A stretch of 64,000 nt of DNA from Hirundichthys speculiger (lineage: Eukaryota > Chordata > Actinopteri > Beloniformes > Exocoetidae), in contig JAGFBZ010002317.1 of assembly GCA_018398805.1 (NCBI GenBank), positions 186,001 to 250,000 on the forward strand. The letters run 5' to 3'. The position numbers and the translations under genes were made by a program. Positions 36,631 through 50,500 of this stretch are shown here, one piece after another. How positions within the stretch are numbered: position 1 is the stretch's first letter; the number at the start of each line of letters is the position of its first letter. Under the pieces are notes generated by a model. It worked only from the letters and a program-made list of their open reading frames with translations, was not told the DNA's origin and did not search any database.

Positions 36631-38548
36631 CTTTAAAAACAACAACAACGCACACAAAAAAGCAAGGAGAGTTAATTTGCAAATGACAACAGGTTCTACA
36701 GCAAATTCTCATTATGTCTTTGAGATTTGTTTCATTGTTTCATGCAGGCTAATTGTTACCATTCTGGAAAATACCTCCACATCATACATTACTCATTACT
36801 CATATCATATTATAAACATACACACCAACTTTCTAGACATCTGCATTCTCGCCTGTAGATGAAAATGCAAGTGACTTGCTTAGAGTATTTTCAACAGTAA
36901 TCATTTTTTTTACATGGACAAGTACTGCTTGTGTGAACATGCAGTTCCTTTTATGATTCTATGAATATTATCCAGAGTCCCGATTTTCAAAAGCAACTTT
37001 GGATAGTGTTACAACACACTTCTGGGCTGTAAATGTATGAATATCTTTAGTTTATCATAAAGCATTAGGAACAGAGGGGAATACTCAGGATCTGCACAAC
37101 GCTCCATATTACATTCTATATAATGTTACATTTTTGTTTTTCGCATGAGACAAATCCCACTACACACCACCAAACAAAAGTGTCACACAGACATATACCT
37201 ATAAAAGAGAATCTTCCTCAATAGGTGAGTCTCTCTTTTTTTTTTTTTTTTTTTTTTTTAGTTTTCATTGCCATCATGCTTGAAAAGCCCAGCCCACAGA
37301 GAAGTGTTGTAGAAAATGGAAGGAGAGCTGAAATAGACATTTGCTGGAATGGGTAACTCCTTGGCAGCAGTCAGCCAAAAATTGTCAATAGGTATATCAG
37401 CAAAGCTCAGCTTTGATCCATGGTTTTGTCTTCAGTCCAGTTATTGCCTCGTGCTACTGCAAAGTCATGCTCTTTCCAACTGCTTCTGTGCGATGTGGGT
37501 TCAGAACCCAGTCAAGGCAATCAGTAGAAACTGAAGGGAAATAAAATGAGAACTTCTGCTCAAGAGTTTTCAAATGTGTACCTATTGTCTGTACCTATTG
37601 TGTCAATTTCCTTTTCTGGGTATGTGGGAACACGTCAAGGTTGGCACTTTCCATATTTTGTTGCCAGAGCTGCACTTTGGAACGAAATTCATGTATTTTA
37701 TCTGTACTTGGGAGGAGGTTTTCATTTCAGGCCGTGCATCTGTGTGTTCAGGTCATTCAAATGTTGAAATATATCTGCCAGATGTGCCAGTCTTGCACAC
37801 CACTCATCACTTGAAAGCAACTTAGTGTTATCATACAGCTCATTTGTCAAAAATGCTATGAGTTCCTCCTACAGCTCACACTAAAAGTTTGGCACGGGAC
37901 AACCACCAGACCTCCATATGCAGCCATATACTTGGTGCTCTGCTCCCATTTCCTCACACAATGATGCAAACTGCAACTTTTTGCAGGTCTTGTCTTTACA
38001 AAGTTTATCATGCGCACAACATTTTCCAACATAAGAGCTAGGTCTGCTGGTAATGTCTTGACAACAAGTGCCTCACGGTGCAGAAAACATAACATCTAGA
38101 GGATGTGCTTTGGTTTAGAGTTAGGGTTCCAGCATGGCGGCTGCTCCATCAGTGCAAACACTGATGGAGTTGTGAAAGTTGTGAATGTCCACTGATACCT
38201 GTCAATCCATCCATGTGCAATGCCAATTTCTCACCGATGTGCAATTTTTTTAAAACTGTGTTGTCATTGTCTGCAGACATGTCATCAATATCAGGGGTGA
38301 GTATTGGCAAGGACATCGCAATACGATATGTATTGTGATATTTGGGTCACGATACGATATTCTACCCAGTTAATATCTAAATTAAAAGTAGAGATGAAAA
38401 ATCAAGTTGCTGTATATGTTCATCAGATGATATTGATCATTCATAGGACAAATTGAGTTAAAACTATTTGCTTAAAAACAACCTATTTATTGTTTATTAT
38501 TAGTGTTTTTGAACATTTAAGTGAATGAATGAATGAATCCCCCCCCCC

Positions 38549-38581
<33 letters not shown>

Positions 38582-41500
38582 GATATTAGGAGCTGAAAAA
38601 TCGATATTATATCGGGCGGCAGAAAATCGCCAAATTGATTTTTTTTTCACACCCTAACCAAGAGGGGAACTTGAGTTATTTCTTTAAGAATGCGAGAACC
38701 GATGATTTTGCAGGCAGGTATTGGTAGCTAGCTCTGAGTGCTCTCTCATTTATCTTTGTGTTTTTCCTCAATACAGTTGTTTGTTTCTCAGTCTGTTTAG
38801 GTAGATAAATAAATCAGTCTGTTTTCTTGTTTTAAAATGACGGGTGCTTTGTTTGAAAATGGCGTTTAAGATTGCTTGGAACCATGGCACTGGTGCACAG
38901 CTTTTCCCCACACATCAGGCATAACGGAATTGGCTCGGTTGGTTTCCCCATGCATGTAAATCCAAAGAAAAGATAGCGTTCATTGTATTGCCTTGAGCTC
39001 ACCTTTTTCGTTTTCTTCTAACATTATTCAAACTAGGAGCTTCATCTGGGTCAGAATTTCCTACAGGACCCAGTTCAGATTGTGTACTTTTTCTTTTCAA
39101 ATATCTATCCATTGCTATCAGAATCATTACTGATTCTATTGTTTTAATGGCAGCCGGTAGATACACAGATTAATAAGATACCTGCTGGCATCTGGTGGAA
39201 AACTATTTAACTTTTCTGCCTGTAGCTACACGTCTGGCATAGATGAGAGAGGAAAAATGATTTGCACAAATAGATCATAGTTTTCTGACTATGTAAAAAT
39301 TGGATAATTTTCCGCAACACAACTGCTGATCTCTCACAGCACACTGGTTGGGAATTACTGACACAGAAAGCTAAAATGTAAAGAGATCACTCTATATCAC
39401 TCTAGCCTCCTAGAGTAACTCAAACTGCCCGATCAAGAAACTGATTGAAAGTGCTTGATTGACCACGCACATTCCTGATTACATGTCAGTGACATAGGTT
39501 TTTCTGTTTGGGCTTTATGACTTTTCTAAATGTTTCTAGTACAGACAACACAGAGCAAGTGTAGGAAAAAAAAAAGAAAAATGGTTAATTCCAGGACACA
39601 TAGCTTACCCTGCCTCTGACAATGTTTAAGTGGACTAACAGAGAAGCCAACTCCAGATCTTCGTTGTAGCTGTTCTTCAGAGGTACTGACCGGTAACCTG
39701 ATGCAATGCAACAGACAAAAACACATCAACTTGAACAGTGACAGGTTGAAATTAAGAAAAGAGGGGGAAAACAAACAAACAAAAAAAATGTTTCCCCGAA
39801 GAGAACAAGGTTTTGATTACATACCTGTCTTTAGCCCCTGAATAGGGAATGTGGCCTGAGCCAGGAAGTTCTGGTCATTGAACATGTCAATCTCATAAAC
39901 CACAAATCGCAAGAAGGCAAAAGCAGAGTTGCCCACTGTAAACCTGAATGACTTTCTTGGCCATGTGGGATTCAGACCATTGTCAGCTGTGGATAACAAA
40001 AAAAAAAAAAAAAAACACAAACAAAACAAGATGAAAAGAGAAACAATGACTATAAAGTATGCATCAACTTTGTGTCATTGCTGAAATTACACAACTTTCT
40101 TCTAGATAATAGCATTGACAATGGCACGTTAAGTATCAAGTGTATACATTTAAAATTGTGCCAAAACACATGATATAAAACTTGGTTTTATATCCATAAA
40201 TGAAAATTATTTTGCCACGGTTCATTGCTCTTTCCACTATAAACCAGAGGAGATAAACATGAGTAAAAAGACAAGCCTATCATTGTGAGCTAGGACGTGG
40301 ACTCACAACACAATTAGCTCTGCAAACCAGTAAAAACCACTAGCATCCTATTACTTACAACTTCCAAAACTGTCCACAACAGACTAATGTAAAAGGACAA
40401 GCTACTGCTTTATATCATCAATAAGAAATCGATGAGAACTGTGTGCTCATTTTAGGCGGTGTTATTGTTTTACAAAACTCTTAATGGCCTTGTTTTTACA
40501 CTGCAAATCCTAAGCTCTGTTGGAAAAAAGGTGCTTTGATTATAGAAAAGTTTAGAGTTAAAACCCACGGTTCCCCACCCTGTTCTTGTCAAGGCTCACA
40601 TCTGTGCAACAGCCTTCCTGAGGACCTGAGGTTAACACAGAGCTGGGCGGGCTGGGCAATTCATTAAAATGAATGGAAACCAACATTCAGAACCTATAAC
40701 CAAAGAAATCTTTCCCATGTCATTTATTTCAATTATTTGAATTGTTTGAAATATTAAATAAATGAACATAAATAGTTCATCTGTGTGTTTTCCTTCACTT
40801 ATTTTAAAATCACAAAGATACATATTCTTTCATTAGAAGAATATCTCAGTAGTAGAGCAGATTTCCAGCAAAAACATTTTCAGTAATCTATCTAATCTTA
40901 GCACAAAAAAAATAAAAGAAAACTTGTTTTTAATTCTTTTAGGTGTTTGCCCACTATTTTGCAGTAGTATTTCCACTCACAAAGTCCTTTGTGTTACATT
41001 CAGTCTACATTAAAAGTGCAATGCAAATAGAGCCTGATTGAAGAGGAAAATTACAGTTTTGGAAAAGTAAAGCTGATTCTAATCAAATACAAAGTCAAAT
41101 TATATGTGGAAATAAAGATAAAACTGTTGTCTGAACACTGAAAATTAAGTCTCTAATTAAAACCTGACATGGTGGGTTTATATCCCTATTAACACTAGAA
41201 CCGCCAAGGGGGTAATTTTCACCCCCTAGCATTTTCAAACGTTTGTATTTCTGTTAAAATAAAACCCCTACATCTGTAAGTTCATGACTTTTCCTAAAAT
41301 GGAATTATTAATCATTCAGTGAATTTTGGTGAGTGTGTGATGAAAAGAAAAAATATTATGACCATTTATACCTAGAACCGCCGAGGGGGGTAATTTTTAC
41401 CCCCTCATATAAACGCTGTATACAGCTGCCCCCTTTTGCGCCACGCCCCTCCCGCCTCTCTCTGTTGCTTAGCAACGCCCAAACTTTGTGCCGTCATCGG

Positions 41501-44500
41501 ACTTTGACAACTATTTTCATCACTAAATCTTTCAAACAAACAGCAAAATTTAAGAATTGAACCCAACAAAAATAACAGCTGGCTGTTGTACCAGAGATCT
41601 GAGTGAGTGAGAGTCAGAAAGATCAGAGATCACCGTAGATGTGAGTGAGGAGGAATCGGTGGAGAGAGAGACCTACGACTCGTCATTTTTACCAGGTGAT
41701 ACGACATCAACTGAAGATGAGGAGCCGAATTTATGAAAAAACGGCTTCTATAAGTGCGGGGTCACCACCCACATACATTCAGTCTCAGACACAGTGGGGG
41801 CTCGCGGGGAAATACAGGTAAATTCGGAAGTCAAGCGTTTAGTTTCCTCTGGTTCTAATCATCTGGTATTTTAGCGAGGCTACGACTCTGACTGATCTAA
41901 TCATAAATATTATTTTTATAATATATTTTACATTGTTCAGAGCTCAACCTGTATGACAGCTACATGAGGCGGCCAAGGATGGGTCTCCGTTTGGAGACCC
42001 ATAAAGCTGGGACTGCGGACCGGTCCAGTCCAAAAATGTCCCGGTGGAGAGAGGTGGCCCAACTGCATACGCGCGCCACAACATTGACGACCCTGTGAAT
42101 GCGTTCATGTACCTGATGGACCAGGTGATACAGCACACCTGTGACTGAACGGTGGCGGAGCTGCGCCGGTGGAGAGGAGGGCTGGGAATGGAGTCATGTG
42201 TGCATGAGGAGGAGCGCGCAGCGTTAATCCATTTTTCAAAAATTAATAAAATATCTGTTAACATCTGAAGTCTGTTGTTTTGTATTGTAAATAGTCTGTT
42301 ATTCGATTGCTGTCATTTTTCATGTTTGTGTTAACATACAGCTCCTACAGTTTGTTGATGAACGTACCGATGTATTTATTTGTGTGGCTGAGAGAGAGAG
42401 CGGGCGCAGCGTTCGGCTACGGAGAAAAAAGCTGGCAAAAATATACATTTTAAACACTTATTTTGACAAGTTTCCATTATTATTTCAGAAATATTTAGGA
42501 ATTAGCCACTTCACAACTTCTAGAAATGACATCTTAGCATCGGTGACGCTGTTGTTGCAAGGGGGTCAAAATGACCCCCCTCGGCGGTTCTAGGAAGTTT
42601 GGAATGTTGGCGGTTCTAGTGTTAAGCAGTGTTTTCCTTTGTTTTTCCACACATGTTCAACTTAATTTGTTTTGTAATTTGTTTTTCTAGGACCAGAAAG
42701 CAAATTACCAGAAGTGATGCTTAAAAGAAGTGGCAACTCATTTCTAGAGTTATGCTGCAGTGAACCTTTACTGGTAGAGAAACCTGTGGTCAAACATGAA
42801 GCACTACTCACCTGCTGAGTCTGTTTTTTGCTTGGCATTATCATACTCAGCTCCACACACCTCAATCTCAATGAGAGGGCAAACAATACCTCTTCCATGC
42901 TTAGGAAGATGCCTGGCTCCCAACACCTTCATAAGAGGTAAAAAGGGGATTAAAACTACAGAACTTAATTCATTACATCATAGAAAAGTTCACACATACA
43001 CCATTACCCTCAACCTACAAGTAACAATAGGCATTGTTCACATTTCAAGTAAGCTATTTATCCACTTAATTCCAATGTAGACAGTGAAGATGCACTTTAT
43101 TTATTCACACATTGCCTTGCACTTTGGCTTTATTAATTTATTATTGTTTTTTGAATAAATAATGGCATGTTCTAAAATGTTGTGTTCTTGTTTACTTGAA
43201 GGCCCATTGAGGACCAGAGGATTATTTTACTTTGTATTAATACACCCAATATGCAAGACTTAAAGATATGTCTCAATTAAGAAGTAGGGGAAACCCAAAC
43301 AACAAATTTATCATTGTTTTCAGAGCATGAGTTTGAATCCATCCTTTTCAACTCATTCATAGCTTTCTTATATATTTATTTTACCTCTATCTCTAGAGTG
43401 ACTTGTTCAATGCCTCGTAGTGTAATTCTGTCAAAAGGATCAAAGCTGTCGTCCCTCATGATGGGAGGCTGAAGGACGTAGCCACTCCTTCCATTCAGCA
43501 TGAACAGTGCCTGGTTCATCTGCATGGGCTTATCTGCATTTGGAATAGTAAGGAAGAGATGAGGAAGATTATCAATATGTAAAAGATAAAAAGATCTTAA
43601 GTTCTTTCAGCTTTAGCTGCTCTGAAAATAAGTTACATACAGTACCTGCTGTCTGAAAATTAAGTGCAACCAACTGGGACCCACAGATCCACATGGGCAG
43701 TGGGTCATAGTTGGAGGAGTCTAGTCGCTGGCCTCTGGGGTAGATCCTGGACAACTGCAGACGGTTGTATTGCAGGAACTTCTTCCCCTTGATCTTGTTG
43801 ACATACTTCTCTGCCTTGGTTTCGGGGAAGGACGACATGTCACGGAAACAGGCCCGCTCTGTCCCAATCTCTACAGAAGGAAAAAACAAAGGACATTGCT
43901 TAACCTTGCATACAAGATCTGAATATGTTCCCTTTAATGTTTTGTCAATATAATTAAATTTTTTTTATGAATATGCAGTCCAGTGAGTCTGTGCAATCCT
44001 TACTTTCTTCATCAAATGGCACAGGCCTACAGTAGATGACCAGTTCTGATAATTCCAGTGCAATTTTCTTCCTTCTCTCCATCATCTTCCCCTCCTCCAG
44101 CTGGGTACAGTGGCAAAAAATATAAACAAAGTAATACAAACATTTACACACAATGGTTCACAAAAGCTTTTCATTTCTCCTCAATACTTATTGTCCTGTT
44201 AAATCTAATGAGCAATAAATACAGTCATAAGGTGTGAGACTTTAAGTCTACACGATTACAATAGTGAGAAACACCAAATGTGCAAAATGCTCTATCACAG
44301 TTTCTTAAATAGATCAGTATTTGAAGGCGAACACAGGCAACTTTGTGATCACAGTATGGCACGCGAATGATGTGAGCGTATTTCTTGCAATTCATGAGGT
44401 GTATGTACCTTGGCCTCTGAGGTTATGGTGACTTCACGGATCTTCAACACCCATTCCTTAAGTTCTTCTGGGTTGCTGGCAGCCACATCTAGTATTGGGC

Positions 44501-47500
44501 CTGTGCGTGTAGGGGTATTCGGCATTAGAGAGAAGACGTGAGGTCTGCTGCCTTTCCCGTCAGAACGTAAATCTGTAAAAAAAAAATTTGAAACAAGGAA
44601 GACAAAAATGAGGAAAGGTGCGGTCTCCATTTTACCTAAGGCAAAAACTAAAACTAAGAAATAAATTAACTAAAAGATCTATAAAATAGTATTTTTTTTT
44701 AAATAAAAAAAAAAGTCACAGTGTGAAAAAATAACATTAGCATTTCAGCAGTTAAAGCAAAGTGATGCACACACACCGCCAACTAGGGCTGGGACGACGC
44801 GTCGACGTCATCGACGCGTCTGCACATCGATGCGTCGTCACTCAGAATCAAAAAATGGCGGCGGCCGCGGTATCGAGTAGCAGCGAGTCGGGGGAGAAGA
44901 AGCTATCTCGTAACAGGATGTCAAAACTATGGGAGTACTTTACACCTAAAGGGAACGATTCGGTGGTCTGTGACCTGTGCAAAAATAGAGATGGCATATC
45001 ATAAAAGCACTACCGCGATGCACCAGCACCTTGAGAAGAGGCACGCGGGAGCTGCTTGTGTAGAGGAGAAGACGCTGTAAGTTTTCAACTTTTTTTTCTT
45101 TCCTTGTTTGCGGTGATTAACCCCGTCATTCATCCAAACCGCACTACGTAACTTGTGCTTCAGCCTCGCACACACAGAACATGTGCCCACTTAAACACAC
45201 ACACACGCCCCTCACACACACTCGCCTCTTGCTGACACACTTTTTTTTAACTGACACAGACACACACTCCTCAAATACACGCTAAAGTTAGTTTAACTTT
45301 CAACTTTTAGGTTGATGTATTATTATTATTATTATTATTATTATACTTTATTAGTATAGGCAGATCATTTAGAAGTATATATTTTTATTAACCTGTGCAC
45401 TGTGTTTGTGACTTATGTTTTCAGGGACAGGGATAAGCAGAAAAGTTTGTACTATCAGATGAAAAAAAAACACCCCCCTGCAGGCTGCTGCAGTTACTGA
45501 GAGCATCCTAACTACTAAAAGTTAAACTACTGTTCACTTAACTGTAATAGGCCTAATACTTGAATTTATTTGTTATTTATTTCACAGATTTAAATGATTA
45601 GGCTAAGTTGCTGCTGTCACACATTGTGTTGTTTTGTAAATTGCAGCTGTCACTGCTGCTGTTATTTTTTATTTATTTTATGTTGATAAGATTTTGGTTC
45701 AGAGTGTGTTTTTTGCAGTTTTATTTATTGAAGGAAAGTTTTATTTTATTATTTTTTATAATAGGATTCCATTGCACTATAACTGTGTGCACTTTATTGT
45801 TGTATTGTTCAATATAATTCATTTTTGAACTTGAAAGAAGAAATTTGTGTTTTATTCATGGAGATAAATTAGCATTAATTGCTATATAGGTCAAATTATG
45901 GGGAGATAATCGATAATCGAATCGAAATCGAATCGAATCGGATTTAAAAATGAATCGTTAGATTAATCGATGCATCGAAAAACTATTTTCTAGATTAATC
46001 GATTACAAAAATAATCGTTTAACCCAGCCCTACCGCCAACTACAACACTACCTCGAAAGTTTGTGTCATGCCCTCCCAAATTAAAAACAATGGCTTCGTG
46101 TGGAACGATTCTGTCAGTGGTATTAAATATTAAAATCAAGTTGTGACCACTGGAGGGGACCAGTGAGCCAGCCCAAGAGAGACTATTTATTGTGTGTGGT
46201 TTATATATATATATGCAAGCCTGTGAAGATGAACAGGAAGGTGGAGAAGCTACTCACAAATCTGACAGGAAGACAAATCCACACTTCCTCTCAGCAGATC
46301 TCCTAGGGGACTGTTTTCTGTCATCTCCTGGTTGACAAAAAGAAAAAATATATTAAAGAACTCATCCTCATGAAAATTTTAATCCACATTACTCATGTAT
46401 CCAGTGATAGTGCATAATCAACAGATTAAATGATGAGACCTGAACCTGAAGGAAAAAGGTGTACTAATTTCACTTTAAATATGGAGATGTATTCTTATTG
46501 CCCTATCTTGTTTTGTGGGTTTGATTCTCACAGTTCTGTCAGGCTCTGCTGCTGATGGACTTATCTCCTCCACATAGTTTGCAGGAAACCACATCTGCTT
46601 CTTCCCCCCACAGTCGCCTTTCCACCTGAGACAAAAAAGAGAGAGAGAGAGAGAGAGAGAGATGAGTTGAGAAGAGAGGGAGGGGTTTTGTAACTACTGT
46701 TGATACTTCAGCTTTAAATTATTCTTGCACTGATATAAAAACACAATCACATCTCTAGCTAAGCCCATAGTAACATACATTTATTATTCAGTCTCATCAC
46801 ATCTGATCAATCTAAATTGATAATGAAGTGCAAGTTTCTATAATGCTTACTCACCATCCTCCTTCCTGTTTGTCTACATTAGTGATGATGGCATTCTTGG
46901 TGAAGGAGAGTTCATCATCTCGCTGAGCTTTATACTCATACATGGCTCTTACTGTGCACTGGTAAGATAAGATTAAGTCTTGAAACACATATTCAAGTTT
47001 GATATATGCAAGGTTCAAGTGTTAGCAGTGCAACTACAACTACACCTCACATGTTCAACTACATGTGAATTTGTTCAAACAACTCACCTTGAAAGTTGGC
47101 ATTTGATTGGCCTCCACATAAAAGCCAGGGTTCCTTCCTTCATACAGTGACCCATAATCTGGCTCCTGTTAGACAACACACAGTATGATCTCATGAATTT
47201 TGGGCTGAATTATTAACAGATAGCATTTTTTGTTCATCAATAGCAAGTAAAAAAAGATGTTGACTGCAGAATGAGGTACTCACAGCAGTGCCTATCTTCT
47301 CCAGTGTGTCCTCATTGATAGGATAGCGTAGTTTCATTTTCCGATACAGAGGGTGCTTTTCATAGTAACTGATGAGATCTACCAGGCTGTCAAACTCTGA
47401 GGTTCCCAGCACCACGTTCTGACCTTCCTGTTGCACTCGACAGTGCTTGATCTTGCCCTCGGCCCTGTGGAAGAAATGAGTGGTACCCATGCCAAGAACT

Positions 47501-50500
47501 TAGTTGTTATGTACTTTATGTAGGGCTCCAACATGTATCCCACTCTAGAAACATGCTGGTGAATTTAAGAATTAACCCCTAAGAACCCAGACCACTTTCT
47601 CCTTCAAGGAAAATTATGGGGGACATAACATAAACCGAATACATTCCTAAAAATTAATTTCTGCCATTTTTTTTTCAAAATACCACCCCCTACTGTTAAG
47701 ATCTGTAATGAAACATGTTACTCTGGGCATTAAGAATCCAAACCCATGTGTTTGTCCTTCAAGAAAATACATGAAAAACAAAACAAGCTAAATAGATCAC
47801 AAAGAGGACATCTGACAACCCCACCCACGCAAACCCACCCCTGCTTTCCCCCAAAAAATACTGCCCCCTCCTGTCAAGAATCTGTAATCTAACATATATG
47901 TCACATTGGGTATAAATGGTAAATTTAATTCTCATTTGAAAATAAATCAACCTGACCATCTTTTTTAAGAAACAATGATTTGTCTTTACACAATATCTTA
48001 ACTTTGCATCTTTAACAACAAAACCCTTTTCTCAGATTTGTTTCAAAACACAAAAAAACTGCTAAATGAAATTAAAATATAGAATACAGTCCTCGTATTG
48101 AAGGGCTTCTCAACGAGTTACTGTAGCTGTAGAAAACTGCTTTATGTAATAAACTTGGAAAAACATTTCAGAAAAGTCAAGGAACAAAACATAAATATGC
48201 TCTGCCCCATTTTTGAACCATAGTTATAACCATGTGTGGCAGTTTAGCCTAGACCAAATGGAACATTGGAAACAATTTCTTTCCTCGGTAAAGCAAAGAC
48301 CCACATTGCATTGTTCGCAGAGGGCGGTGGTTGCATTGATTTTGCAGAATTTGCAGCAACCACGCTGATCACATTTCACAGGACAGTGTGCAACCTTCTG
48401 CATGAACATCATCTGGAACTCCAACATTAACTCTTTTGGGAGGAGGTGATGGAGTTGTGGTGTTGAGGAGTGATGGGAGGCCCCTTTGTGAATTCAGGAG
48501 AATAAGGCTGCCTGGGACCTCTGCCTGGAGCTCCTTTGTTTCAGTGGCTTTTGGACACCAAGTAATTTACAATCATGCTGGTAGATCAGCCACGCGTTGA
48601 CAAGGGCAAGCACTCTAGTTTGCCAGAACAGGTAGAGGTACCACCTCCGGTGGTACCTCTACCTCCAGTGGTAGGCTACCTAACGTGTAGCCTACCACTG
48701 TTATGCTGATGACATCCAGCTGCTTTTCTCCTTTAGACCTGAGAATTTGCACCGTCTTAGCATTTTAATTGACTGCTTAGATGCAATTAAGGGCTGGATG
48801 TCTACCAACCTACTGCAGCTAAATACTGCTAAGACTGAGGTACTCATAATTGCCCCAGACAGTGTCAAAGCAAAGGTGGTAGAACACCTGGGCCCCCTTA
48901 AAAACAACGTCCACTCCAGCATCAGGAATCTAGGTGTTCAATTCAATCAAACCATGGGCCTAGACGACCACGTCAAGATGCTAAGTCGCAACTGCTTTTT
49001 CCATTTAAGAAATCTGGCAAAACTGCGTGCTGTCATCTCCCATTCAGAATTAGAAATTGCCATCCATGCTTTTATCTCTTCTAGATTGGATTACTGCAAC
49101 TCACTTTTCACCTGTCTGAATCAAGCATCCGTAAAACGTCTCCAATTAGTCCAAAATGCTGCCACTAGACTTCTCACTAAGTCCAAAAAATCATGTCACA
49201 TTACACCTATTCTCGCTGCCTTACACTGGTTACCGGTTGATTTTAGGATTAAATACAAAATACTCATATTTGTGTTTAAGTCCTTTCACAACAGTGCCCC
49301 CATTTACATAAGCAATCTCATTCACCACCACACCCCCAGTCGCTCTCTGCGGTCTGTTGATCAGGGCCTTCTTACAGTGCCCCGTACAAAGCTGAAATCC
49401 AAAGGTGACCGAGCGTTTGCCTCAGTTGCCCCTCAGCTTTGGAACTCCCTCCCCCGGGATCTAAGATCTGTGCAAACTTTAGCATGTTTTAAAAACAAAC
49501 TAAAAACACATCTCTACAGGCAGGCTTTTCCAGACCTGGCCTGAAGGGTACCACACGAGCTGTGTTTTTTTTTTTTTTTTTTTTAAATCTTTTAAATCTT
49601 GTTGAGTGCTGATTGTTATATTGTTCTGTAAAGCACTCTGTGTATTCTTACTGTGAAGGGTGCTCTATAAATAAATTTTACTTACTTACTACCTCATGTG
49701 GTATTTGTACTTGGCAACACATGTCTCTTGGAGGTCCACCCCCCCATAAATGTGTTGTACTCCTTCACAATGAGTGGCCTGTTGACTTCCACAAATGCTT
49801 TGTCTGATATGCTCCAGCGTTGAGCTTTGTCTTAAGGTTCAATTGCACAATAGGATGAGATCAGAGTAATGGATCTGTTATCATACCAGCTGACAATTCT
49901 CATGTGTTCCTCTTTCTCCACCCTGGCATCAACAGATCATCTGCTTTTCTTGACAAGACTTTTTTCATTTTCAAGCTCACAAACAATCAAGTGATTACTG
50001 CGGGGTGTCCCTACAATGCAGACCTTGTGCTGAAGGAACATAATCACCAGTCACCAGACATCAGAAAATAAGATGTCTGCTAATACTCTGTCTTGTAATA
50101 CATTGCTGTCTTCATAGACAGCAAAATTACATCGGAGGGACACCTTGTGTCTTTTTCCTAGTAAGCACGATTGCTTGGCAGTTGGCAAAGACCCATGTGC
50201 AGATACACAATATTTCCAAAAGTAATCGGACACCTGCCTTGACTCACATGAGCTTCAGTGACATCCCATTCCATCATCAATATGACGTGGGTCGACCCTT
50301 TGCAGCTAGAACAGCTTCAACTCTTCCACAACCACAAGGTTTAGGAGTGTGTTTATGGGGATTTTTGACCATTCTTCTAGAAGTGCATTTGTGAGGTCAC
50401 ACACTGATGTTGGCTGAGAAGGCCTGGCATTCAGTCTCTGCTCTAATTCATCCCAAAGGTGTTCTATCAGGTTGATGTCAGGACTCTGTGCAGGCCAGTC

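Larger units (their letters stand above)
39609..42926 (-). other. plcg1 exons for the C2 domain
   Basis: Three exons: 42812-42926 ([20 protein letters not shown]), 39825-39986 ([33 protein letters not shown]) and 39609-39697 ([20 protein letters not shown]). This C2 fold is typical of PLC gamma. Introns are phase 0, 1 and 1. The 2.8 kb intron between the first two carries a piggyBac-type element and a LINE scrap. Confidence 0.94.
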
